A program made the position numbers and the translations under genes. This document shows, in pieces, positions 8,455 to 15,988 of a stretch of 64,000 nt of DNA (its first letter is position 1; every line of letters starts with the position of its first letter). Below the pieces are notes generated by a model, which saw only the letters and a list, made by a program, of their open reading frames with translations, made no database searches and was not told the DNA's origin. This DNA is from an uncultured Pelagibacteraceae bacterium (GTDB lineage: Bacteria > Pseudomonadota > Alphaproteobacteria > Pelagibacterales > Pelagibacteraceae): the NCBI GenBank assembly GCA_902533445.1, contig CACALX010000005.1, positions 1-64,000 on the forward strand, written 5' to 3'.

Positions 8455-10230
8455 TTAATTCAACTCAATAACCTTTTCTAACAAAACATTATTATGTTTT
8501 TTTTTATTTTTTAACTCTTCGTGTTTTGCTTTTGTATTTAAACAAAATAATTGAATAGTTGCTGGTCTTCCTATTTTTGCTAATTCTTTAGTATTATTAA
8601 TCACCAATGCTTCAGTTTTTGTTTTTACTCCATTAGATTTTAAAAAGTTCAATAATGTAGGTGCAGCAACTGCAAAATTAATATTTTCTGGTATGTATGG
8701 CTGGTCTTCATCTAGTAACATCATAACCTTGTTCAAACCAGATGACGCAATACCTACAACTTGACCTTCCATATTTAATACTGGTCCACCACTATTACCT
8801 GGTTGAATAGCTGCATCAATTTGAATTTGAGAATAATTGTCATCTGGACCACTCAAGGAACTTACAATTCCTCTAGATAATTTTACACTACTACTCAGCT
8901 TATCTCTGAGTGGATATCCGAAAGCTACAATATCTTCTCCAAATTCTGCTCCATCAGACTTTATATTTAAAAAACTTGAGCTTTTATAGTCCCCCTTTAT
9001 CAGACCAATATCATTAACTTTGTCTGTTTTTAAAATATTAAAAAATACTTTCTCACCATCTATTTTAGTTGCTACTTTTCTACAAATACCAACAACATGT
9101 TCGTTAGAAACTGCGTGACCAGATGAGCTTACAAAAAATCCTGTTCCAGACCCAATAACGTAAAGTTTTGCGTTAGCCTCTTTACGTTTCTTTTCCTCTT
9201 CCTCTCTTTTTTTCTTATCCTCAGCTATCTTTCTCTTTTCTTCTTCTATCTTTCTCTTTTCTTCCTCTATTTTTCTTTTTTCTTTCTCAAGAATTTCTTG
9301 ATCATTACTAGAATTTTCAGGTTTTTGTTTTTTAGCTGTAGTTGTTACTACACCACCAAAAACAAAATAGTCATCAACTCCGTCATTTCTTGAAAATCTA
9401 ACTTTAATAAAATTTTTGCTGCATTCTTTACCTATCAAAGTATGAGTGATGTGCTCTTTAACAATATTACCAGCTTTTTTTCCCTCTGGTCTATAACAAA
9501 GTTGTACTGGACCTGGATCTTGAGCCCAGCCTTTATTTGTTTTATTCCATTCTTCATAGGTAATTCTTTTAGTTATACATTTTCTGGAGAATGGAATGGT
9601 CATTTCTCCAACTTTTTCTCCACTGCAGAATTTAATTTTAATTTCTTTCTCTAAAATGTATTGATCCTCTTTTTGCGTTTGGCTTGGTTCTGTTTTGGCG
9701 ACCAATGAATTTTCAATTAAAGTTTGATAATCATTCCAAGCCCATTTATGACTGTTATTATTAAAAAAATTGACAGTTTTTTCCTTGCCATAATATTCAA
9801 TCATCATATCAATTCTTTCTTGATCTGTAGTTTCCCTAGCCTTTTTATTTTTTTCTTTTATATAAAAAGGGACACATAAGGCTGCTTCGTCAGTCCAATT
9901 TTTTCTTTCTAAATTACAAGCATTTAAGCTTGCTGTAATAGCTGCTTTAAGATTTGAATACATGTTTTTCCAACTATAAGCCCATTTATCCCCTTTAAAT
10001 GAGTAAGACCAAGCTGCAAAAGTTTGTATTGCTGAAAATTTCTGCCAATCATCTGCTGGTCTGAGTTTATTAGAACCTTTTACACAAGCGTCTGCTAAAC
10101 TTTTTGGATAATCTATTTTCTTACAATCAGCATTCAAAACTTCTTCAGCAGTAGTAAAAGCTTTAGTATTAATACTAAACGTTAAATTCAAACAAAAAAT
10201 TACAAACAGGTATCCTAATAATCGTTTCAT
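8455..10230 (-). CDS. Secreted trypsin-like serine protease with coiled-coil linker
   Basis: The 591-residue protein has a signal peptide (KRLLGYLFVIFCLNLTFSINTKAF), a cysteine-containing N-terminal region of about 260 residues that I do not recognise, a highly charged helical linker of repeated EEEKRKI heptads, and a C-terminal S1-family protease domain. The catalytic triad is complete: His in VSNEHVVG, Asp in VNDIGLIK, Ser in QPGNSGGPV. The fold resembles the HtrA/DegP protease domain but no PDZ domain follows. The expected location is the periplasm or outside the cell. It is the only gene of the tRNA-bounded insert. Substrate and role are unknown. Confidence 0.88.
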   Translation of the reverse strand: MKRLLGYLFVIFCLNLTFSINTKAFTTAEEVLNADCKKIDYPKSLADACVKGSNKLRPADDWQKFSAIQTFAAWSYSFKGDKWAYSWKNMYSNLKAAITASLNACNLERKNWTDEAALCVPFYIKEKNKKARETTDQERIDMMIEYYGKEKTVNFFNNNSHKWAWNDYQTLIENSLVAKTEPSQTQKEDQYILEKEIKIKFCSGEKVGEMTIPFSRKCITKRITYEEWNKTNKGWAQDPGPVQLCYRPEGKKAGNIVKEHITHTLIGKECSKNFIKVRFSRNDGVDDYFVFGGVVTTTAKKQKPENSSNDQEILEKEKRKIEEEKRKIEEEKRKIAEDKKKREEEEKKRKEANAKLYVIGSGTGFFVSSSGHAVSNEHVVGICRKVATKIDGEKVFFNILKTDKVNDIGLIKGDYKSSSFLNIKSDGAEFGEDIVAFGYPLRDKLSSSVKLSRGIVSSLSGPDDNYSQIQIDAAIQPGNSGGPVLNMEGQVVGIASSGLNKVMMLLDEDQPYIPENINFAVAAPTLLNFLKSNGVKTKTEALVINNTKELAKIGRPATIQLFCLNTKAKHEELKNKKKHNNVLLEKVIELN

Positions 10231-10272
10231 AATCTTAATATATCAAAAAAGTCATCACCAGGTGAGTCATAT

Positions 10273-10283
10273 GTGAGTACCTG
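10273..10283 (+). repeat. Internal 11-base repeat, right copy (GTGAGTACCTG)
   Basis: This is an exact copy of 8430-8440. A partial third unit, GTGAGTCAT, begins at 10262, eleven bases before this one, so two GTGAGT units are spaced one helical turn apart. The position between the protease start codon and the tRNA 3' end fits an integrase arm site. Confidence 0.55.
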
Positions 10284-10327
10284 ACTGGTTGTATTACTTA
10301 AAGTAATTTAAAAAGTGTTGATTTTAT

Positions 10328-10404
10328 TGGTGGGCCCGCCAGGACTCGAACCTGGGACCAATACATTATGAGTGTACTGCTCTAACCAACTGAGCTACAG
10401 GCCC
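10328..10404 (-). tRNA. tRNA with CAT anticodon, probably tRNA-Ile2 (lysidine type)
   Basis: The minus strand reads GGGCCTGTAGCTCAGTTGGT, with an anticodon loop CTCATAA, T arm CCAGG-TTCGAGT-CCTGG and acceptor strand CGGGCCC-A-CCA. All four stems pair and CCA is encoded. A CAT anticodon can be initiator Met, elongator Met or Ile2. The start G1-C72 excludes an initiator. The acceptor has C4-G69 and C5-G68, the pairs known to favour TilS recognition, and GGGCCTG is typical of tRNA-Ile acceptors, so Ile2 is preferred. Its 3' part is duplicated at 8311-8365. Confidence 0.9.
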
Positions 10405-10463
10405 AAAACAATTGTTAATTATATCATTTCTATCAAGTTATCAATTAAAGATAAAATCAATAA

Positions 10464-10538
10464 TGGTGGGCCGTGTTGGTTACGCTCCAACTACCCCTGC
10501 AATGTCAATGCAGTACTCTACTATTGAGCTAACGGCCC
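10464..10538 (-). tRNA. tRNA-Val (GAC) with a non-canonical T-loop
   Basis: The minus strand folds into a full cloverleaf: acceptor GGGCCGT/ACGGCCC (perfect), D stem GCTC/GAGT, anticodon arm CTGCA-TTGACAT-TGCAG (anticodon GAC, valine), T stem GTTGG/CCAAC, discriminator A and encoded CCA. The T loop reads AGCGTAA instead of the near-universal TTCRANY, losing T54, T55 and A58, and the D loop AATAGTA has A in place of G18. C56 and G19 remain. The gene lies 59 bases upstream of the CAT tRNA, on the same strand, and 3 bases after the rpoD stop. Confidence 0.85.
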
Positions 10539-10541
10539 AAT

Positions 10542-12398
10542 CTAACTTTCTAAGAAACTTTTTAGTTGTTTAGATCTACTTGGGTGCTTTAATTTTCTAA
10601 GAGCTTTGGCCTCTATTTGCCTAATTCTTTCTCGAGTTACAGAAAATTGCAAACCAACTTCTTCTAAAGTATGATCAGTGTTCATACCAACACCAAACCT
10701 CATTCTTAAAACTCTTTCTTCTCTAGGAGTTAATGTAGATAAAATTTTTGTTGTTGCCTCTCCAAGGTTAGATTTAATAGCCTGCTCTAACGGAGCTAAA
10801 GCTTTTGTATCTTCAATAAAATCTCCTAAACTACTATCTTCTTCATCGCCAACAGGTTTTTCAAGTGAAACTGGTTCTTTTGAAATTTTTAAAACTTTTC
10901 TAACTTTATCTAGAGGCATTCTTAATTTTTGCGCCAACTCCTCTGGAGTTGCTTCTCTCCCAAATTCACTTAAAATTAATCTTTGTGTTCTCACTATTTT
11001 ATTTATAGTTTCAATCATGTGAACAGGAATACGAATTGTTCTTGCTTGGTCTGCAATTGATCTTGTAATTGCTTGCCTAATCCACCATGTTGCGTAAGTA
11101 GAAAATTTATATCCTCTTCTATACTCAAACTTATCAACTGCTTTCATCAATCCAATATTACCCTCTTGAATTAAATCTAAAAATTGCAATCCTCTATTTG
11201 TATATTTTTTAGCTATTGAAATTACCAATCTAAGATTAGCTTCAACCATCTCTTTTTTTGCTATTCTGGATTCTTTTTCACCTTTTTGAATCCTACTCAC
11301 TAATTTTTTAAAATCAGTAACTGAAATTCCAAGTTTGTGACTTATTTCAATAAGTCTTTCTCTGATATTTTTAAATTCTTCTTTATTTTTTGCAAAAAAT
11401 TGCTTCCAGACTAAATTTGTATCTAAAAATTTTTTAAGATTTGGATTTATTTCATTACCAACATAAAATTTTATAAATTCATTTCTTGGTATTTTTTGAT
11501 CCATTGCAAGTCTTAAAAGATTTCCTTCTAAAGAAATAATTTTTTTATTCTCAACATAATGCTTTTGAACAAGTTCTTCTAAAACAGATGGAGAAAGCTG
11601 TAGAGATTTAATATTTTCTAAAATATCATTTACAATTTTTTCATAACTTTTTTCCTTTGCAGGTGTAAAGTTCAGAGAATTTAAAACACAATCTAACTTT
11701 TCTTTCTGATACTTAATTAATTTTGTATATTCTTTAGTTAATGTATTTACTGTTTTTAATACTTTTGGTTTAATTTCTGTCTCCATTGCAGCAAGAGTAG
11801 GATTGAAATCATCATCTTCATCAGAAGAACCATCTTCTTTATCTGTTTCACCTGCATTTTTTTGTTTAGCGCTTGGTCCAGTTGACTCATCTTCCATATA
11901 GTTTGTATCGATATCTATAATTTCTCTAACTAAGATTTCATCTTTTTGAAGTTTTTCATTCCACTCAAAAAATTGTTGTGCTGTTATAGGGCTTTGAGAT
12001 AGTGCAATTAACATTACATCTTTTCCAGCCTCTATTCTTTTTGCAATTGCAATTTCTCCTTCTCTTGAAAGTAACTCAACACCTCCCATTTCACGCAAAT
12101 ACATTCTGATAGGATCATCACTTTTTTCGATTGTTTTACCTTCTTCCTTATTTGAATTTTCTTTTTTTCTAAGAACTTTAAAATCTGATTTTTTTTCAAC
12201 TAATGAAATATTTTCATCTAAGATATGGATAAAAGCTTGAGCAAGATTTTCGTCTGATAAATTTCTTTTACCCAATGATTTGCTAAGTTCTTCGTATGTT
12301 ATGAATCCTCTATGGGTTCCACGACCCATTAATCTAGCAAATGATTTTGTAATAATTCTTTCCACAGCGATAAAGTTGAAAGTCTTATATAATGTCAA
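10542..12398 (-). CDS. rpoD: RNA polymerase primary sigma factor RpoD (sigma-70)
   Basis: This is the housekeeping sigma factor. A short region 1.1 ([12 protein letters not shown]) is followed by region 1.2 ([21 protein letters not shown]), a charged non-conserved region with an acidic run, region 2 ([35 protein letters not shown]), region 3, and region 4 with its helix-turn-helix ([20 protein letters not shown]). Length of 618 residues is normal for alphaproteobacteria. It follows dnaG by 32 bases in a yqeY-dnaG-rpoD operon resembling the macromolecular synthesis operon, and the tRNA-Val gene lies 3 bases downstream. Confidence 0.97.
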   Translation of the reverse strand: MTLYKTFNFIAVERIITKSFARLMGRGTHRGFITYEELSKSLGKRNLSDENLAQAFIHILDENISLVEKKSDFKVLRKKENSNKEEGKTIEKSDDPIRMYLREMGGVELLSREGEIAIAKRIEAGKDVMLIALSQSPITAQQFFEWNEKLQKDEILVREIIDIDTNYMEDESTGPSAKQKNAGETDKEDGSSDEDDDFNPTLAAMETEIKPKVLKTVNTLTKEYTKLIKYQKEKLDCVLNSLNFTPAKEKSYEKIVNDILENIKSLQLSPSVLEELVQKHYVENKKIISLEGNLLRLAMDQKIPRNEFIKFYVGNEINPNLKKFLDTNLVWKQFFAKNKEEFKNIRERLIEISHKLGISVTDFKKLVSRIQKGEKESRIAKKEMVEANLRLVISIAKKYTNRGLQFLDLIQEGNIGLMKAVDKFEYRRGYKFSTYATWWIRQAITRSIADQARTIRIPVHMIETINKIVRTQRLILSEFGREATPEELAQKLRMPLDKVRKVLKISKEPVSLEKPVGDEEDSSLGDFIEDTKALAPLEQAIKSNLGEATTKILSTLTPREERVLRMRFGVGMNTDHTLEEVGLQFSVTRERIRQIEAKALRKLKHPSRSKQLKSFLES

Positions 12399-12430
12399 AT
12401 CTGTAAAAATCCATTACAAATTTGTCCGGA

Positions 12431-14206
12431 TTAATTGAGATTCTGCTTTTTTTTGAGCTCTTTTAGCTCATTAAATGTGCTCTCGCTCATATCGACTGAG
12501 AACTTCGATTCTAATTCTTGTATTCTAAACTCAAGATCATAATTCATTAAATCTCTTGAAATATCCTCTAACAATTCGATCGTTTTTTGATCATCATCAG
12601 CTTGATTTTTAAGAATATGTTTAATGGGCGCAAATTTATTTATCTTTTCTAACAATTGATTGTCTAACTTTAGATCCTCAATTATAATTTGCTCTCCAGA
12701 TTTCAGTTTCTCAATTATTAATTCAAATATTTTTTTATTAACTTCAGTAAATAACTTAATATTTTCAATTAAATGTATATTTGCTTGTAACAAATTTAAA
12801 TTATTCATTACTAAATACAGTAAAGAAAACTCTTTAAGCTCAACCCCTGTCAATGATTGACTTTCATTGAAATGCTTTTTTGTTGTATCTAGAGATTTAG
12901 TTCTTTTAAAAAAGAATTTTTTCTTATTTTGATAAGAATGTGGTGTTAATTCAGCAATTTTTTCTAAAAAATATTCTAGTACATATTTTTTTATAAAATC
13001 ATCTTTAATTGTACTTGCAATACTTCTCAATTTTTTTTCAAAAATTGCTAATGAAGAAGGATTATTTTCTGTTTGTTTTTTATAATGACTAAAAATAAAT
13101 TGATGAATAGAAAGCTTACTTTGTTTAGTAAAATCAATAAAATTATCTTTACCATTTTTGTTCACATAACTATCAGGGTCTTCCTTGTCTGGTAAAAATA
13201 AAAATGAAATATTTTTTTCTGGTTTTAATTCTTTAATAGAGTTTTCCGCTGCTCTTAATGCAGCTTTATAACCACTTTCATCACCATCGAAACATATAAT
13301 AATGTCATCAAAAAACTGATTAAGAGTTAAAATTTGTTTATCAGTCAAAGAAGTTCCAAGATTAGCAACTGCATTATCAATCCCATTTTTACTTAAACCG
13401 ACAACATCCATATAGCCCTCAACTAAATAGATATGATCCATTTTATTAGAAAGTTTTCGAGCTAAATCTAAATTATATAAATTAGACCCTTTTTTAAAAA
13501 AATTTGTTTCAGGTGAATTTATATATTTGGCCAAGTAATCTAACTTTTCGATTATTCTACCTCCTAAAGCTATTGATTGACCTGAGATATTATTGATTGG
13601 AAAGATTAATCGTCCTCTAAATCTTTCAACATACATTTTCTTTTTTTCATCTAAGTAAAATAAACCCGTTTCAACCAAAGTTTGCTCACTATAATTATCT
13701 TTTAATTTCTCAAAGAAATTTGGATTTTTTTCTATGTATCCAATTTTAAATTTTTTAACTTCTTCTTTAGTTAAAGATCTATTTTTTAAATAATCTCTTG
13801 CAATAGAATGACTCTCATTTTTTAATAATTCATTGTGATAAAAATCTACATACTGGCTAAAAATTGATTGGTACTCTTTCCATTTTTTTTCTCTTTCTTC
13901 ATCCTGTTTTGAAAACATATAGGGCTGCATTCCAGCTAATTGGGCTAAATGCTTTACTGCCTCTCCAAATTTAAGATTTTGAATTTTCATAACAAAATCA
14001 AAAATGTTTCCATGCTCTGAGGTTGCAAAACAATGATAAAATTCTTTTTCATCATTTACGGTAAATGAGGGGGTTTTTTCATTTTTAAATGGAGATAAAC
14101 CAACAAACTCTTTTCCTCTTTTTTTTAACGAAACAGTTTTTGAAACAACTGTAGATACTTTTAACCTTGTCTTAATTTCATCAAGGTATTCTTTTGGATA
14201 TTTCAT
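12431..14206 (-). CDS. dnaG: DNA primase DnaG
   Basis: DnaG makes RNA primers for replication. The N-terminal CHC2-type domain is recognisable (LSPFKNEKTPSFTVNDEKEF, YHCFATSEHGNIFDF) but most zinc ligands are gone: the first Cys and His are replaced by Ser and Lys, and the last Cys is absent. The catalytic TOPRIM core is intact (VEGYMDVVGL, CFDGDESGYKAALRA, PDKEDPDSYV). A variable C-terminal helicase-interaction region ends the 591 residues. The start overlaps the stop of the YqeY gene by one base. Loss of the zinc site is, to my knowledge, seen in other alphaproteobacteria. Confidence 0.95.
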   Translation of the reverse strand: MKYPKEYLDEIKTRLKVSTVVSKTVSLKKRGKEFVGLSPFKNEKTPSFTVNDEKEFYHCFATSEHGNIFDFVMKIQNLKFGEAVKHLAQLAGMQPYMFSKQDEEREKKWKEYQSIFSQYVDFYHNELLKNESHSIARDYLKNRSLTKEEVKKFKIGYIEKNPNFFEKLKDNYSEQTLVETGLFYLDEKKKMYVERFRGRLIFPINNISGQSIALGGRIIEKLDYLAKYINSPETNFFKKGSNLYNLDLARKLSNKMDHIYLVEGYMDVVGLSKNGIDNAVANLGTSLTDKQILTLNQFFDDIIICFDGDESGYKAALRAAENSIKELKPEKNISFLFLPDKEDPDSYVNKNGKDNFIDFTKQSKLSIHQFIFSHYKKQTENNPSSLAIFEKKLRSIASTIKDDFIKKYVLEYFLEKIAELTPHSYQNKKKFFFKRTKSLDTTKKHFNESQSLTGVELKEFSLLYLVMNNLNLLQANIHLIENIKLFTEVNKKIFELIIEKLKSGEQIIIEDLKLDNQLLEKINKFAPIKHILKNQADDDQKTIELLEDISRDLMNYDLEFRIQELESKFSVDMSESTFNELKELKKKQNLN

Positions 14207-14667
14207 TATTTGTTTAATAGATCTTTTATCATCGGGCCTGCTTTAGCAAAATCAATTTCATCCGAATGGGTTTTCTTTAACTCACCCATTACTTTACCCA
14301 TATCTTTTATTGAATTAGCACCCAGTTTAGATATTAAATCTGCACAGATTTTTTTGGTTTCCTCTTCTCCTAATTGCTTTGGAAGAAATCCAGTTAAAAT
14401 ATCATATTCATTTTGTTCTACTTCTAACAGATCATTTCGATTATTTTTTTTATAAATATCAATCGATTCGGCACGTTGTTTAACCATTTTTTTTAAAAGC
14501 TTCTTAATATCTTCATCATCTGTATCTTTTTTATTGGGTCCAGATCTATTAATTATGTCTAGATCCTTTATAGATGACAATATTAACCTATAGGTTGATA
14601 TTTTATTTTTATCTTTTGATTTAATAGCAGTTTTATATTCGTTTTCGATAGTATCTTTTAAGGACAT
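14206..14667 (-). CDS. GatB/YqeY domain-containing protein
   Basis: This 153-residue protein matches the YqeY family: SLKDTIENEYKTAIKSKDKNKISTYRLILSSIKD at the start, LKKMVKQRAESIDIYKKNNR in the middle and IKDMGKVMGELKK near the end. The family shares the tail domain of the GatB amidotransferase subunit and may bind tRNA, but its function is not well defined. It sits upstream of dnaG with a one-base TAATG overlap, a neighbourhood common in alphaproteobacteria, and is divergent from carA. Confidence 0.9.
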   Translation of the reverse strand: MSLKDTIENEYKTAIKSKDKNKISTYRLILSSIKDLDIINRSGPNKKDTDDEDIKKLLKKMVKQRAESIDIYKKNNRNDLLEVEQNEYDILTGFLPKQLGEEETKKICADLISKLGANSIKDMGKVMGELKKTHSDEIDFAKAGPMIKDLLNK

Positions 14668-14778
14668 AATTTTTTTAATCTACTGCAAAGAAATAATTCT
14701 TCAAAAGAAAAATTGTTTTTTTACAATTTTATAATACATCTCTGTTGCGATAATAAAGCAATTATTGTATTAACCTTT

Positions 14779-14798
14779 AACTCATGAGTTGTAATTGA
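14779..14798 (+). promoter_or_regulatory. Palindrome and four-codon minicistron at the carA start
   Basis: AACTCATGAGTT (14779-14790) is a perfect 12-base palindrome. Inside it begins ATG-AGT-TGT-AAT-TGA, a four-codon frame whose TGA overlaps the TTG start codon of carA at 14795. No Shine-Dalgarno site is visible for carA, so initiation could depend on termination of this minicistron. It may also be chance. Confidence 0.35.
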
Positions 14799-15988
14799 TC
14801 AAAAAAGCAAAAAAAACAAACTCAAAAAATTCACAAATTAACACGGGCGTTTTAGTTCTTGAAAACAAGAAGGTTTTTAAGGGGATTGGGATCGGCTATC
14901 AGGGAGAAGCAACTGGGGAAGTTTGTTTTAATACCTCGTTAACCGGTTACCAAGAAATAATTTCAGATCCTTCATATGCAGGTCAGATTATAAATTTTAC
15001 TTTTCCACATATTGGAAATGTTGGAACAAATAAAGAAGATGTCGAGTCTGATAAAATCTGGACAAGAGGAGTAATCTTTAATTCAGAAATAACTTCTCCT
15101 TCAAATTATAGAGCATTTCTACATTTAGATACCTGGCTCAAAAAAAATAAAATTGTAGGAATTACAGGATTAGATACAAGAAGTTTAACAAACTTAATTA
15201 GAGATAAAGGAGCACCTAAGGGAACAATTGCTTTCTCCAAAAATGGAAAGTTTAATATTAGCAAATTAACAAGATCAACAATTAAATGGGGTGGTTTAAA
15301 AAACCTTGATCTTGCAGAAGTTGTTACAACCCCAAAGAACTATATTTGGAAAGGTCTTCAAACATGGAAAAAAGAAATAGGATTTAAAAAGAATAGAAAA
15401 AACCTTTTTCATGTAGTTGCAATTGATTATGGCATAAAAAAAAATATTTTAAGATATTTTTCAGACTTTAAATGTAAGGTATCGGTTGTTTCGTGCAAAA
15501 CTTCTGCAGAAAAAATTCTAGATCTCAAGCCGAATGGAATATTTTTGTCAAATGGTCCTGGTGATCCAGCGGCGACAGGAAAATATGCAATAGTAACACT
15601 AAATAAATTAATCAAAAAAAATTTACCTATATTTGGGATTTGTTTAGGTCATCAAATTTTAGCTTTAGCTTTAGGTGGAAAAACAAAAAAAATGAAGTTG
15701 GGTCATAGAGGAGCTAATCATCCAGTTAAAAATTTAATCTACGATAAAGTTGAAATCACTAGTCAAAATCACGGTTTTGTAGTAGTTGAGGAAACTTTAC
15801 CTAAAAAAATTGAAGTCACCCATAAATCTCTTTTTGATAGTACTATTGAAGGAATAAGACTTAAAAACAAACCAATATTTTCAGTACAATATCATCCGGA
15901 GTCTAACCCTGGACCACAGGATAGCGTCTACCTATTTCAAGAATTTGTTAACAACATGAAAAAAAATGCCAAAAAGAAAAGATATTAA
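14795..15988 (+). CDS. carA: Carbamoyl-phosphate synthase small subunit CarA
   Basis: CarA is the glutaminase subunit that supplies ammonia to CarB for arginine and pyrimidine synthesis. The N-terminal domain ([24 protein letters not shown]) and the class I glutamine amidotransferase domain are both complete: oxyanion loop NGPGDPA, nucleophile Cys in [15 protein letters not shown] near residue 282, and His-Glu in [13 protein letters not shown]. The start is TTG; the frame has a stop just upstream and homologous sequence begins soon after, so no ATG alternative exists. The 3' end overlaps carB by 23 bases. Confidence 0.97.
   Translation: MIKKAKKTNSKNSQINTGVLVLENKKVFKGIGIGYQGEATGEVCFNTSLTGYQEIISDPSYAGQIINFTFPHIGNVGTNKEDVESDKIWTRGVIFNSEITSPSNYRAFLHLDTWLKKNKIVGITGLDTRSLTNLIRDKGAPKGTIAFSKNGKFNISKLTRSTIKWGGLKNLDLAEVVTTPKNYIWKGLQTWKKEIGFKKNRKNLFHVVAIDYGIKKNILRYFSDFKCKVSVVSCKTSAEKILDLKPNGIFLSNGPGDPAATGKYAIVTLNKLIKKNLPIFGICLGHQILALALGGKTKKMKLGHRGANHPVKNLIYDKVEITSQNHGFVVVEETLPKKIEVTHKSLFDSTIEGIRLKNKPIFSVQYHPESNPGPQDSVYLFQEFVNNMKKNAKKKRY

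Larger units (their letters stand above)
8311..10326. mobile_element. 2.0-kb tRNA-bounded integrated element carrying one gene
   Basis: The segment lies between a displaced tRNA 3' fragment at the left and the intact tRNA gene at the right, so it was probably inserted into the tRNA 3' end. It holds a single gene (a secreted trypsin-like protease) and paired 11-base repeats GTGAGTACCTG just inside each end. There is no integrase, so the element would need recombinase supplied in trans, or it is a remnant after loss of other genes. It separates mlaC from the tRNA pair and rpoD. Insertion is inferred; the duplication is seen directly. Confidence 0.8.

Noticed and set aside
9180-9300. Tandem-looking DNA repeat in the protease gene
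   Set aside because: The repetition is explained by the EEEKRKI heptads of a coiled-coil linker and is in frame; it is not a CRISPR or a separate repeat element.
10328-10404. Calling the CAT tRNA an elongator or initiator tRNA-Met
   Set aside because: G1-C72 excludes an initiator, and the C4-G69/C5-G68 pairs and Ile-like acceptor favour Ile2, though elongator Met is not fully excluded.
14713-14735. Sigma-70 promoter before carA (TTGTTT and TATAAT)
   Set aside because: The TATAAT is good but the nearest -35-like element is 11 bases away, so it was not annotated.
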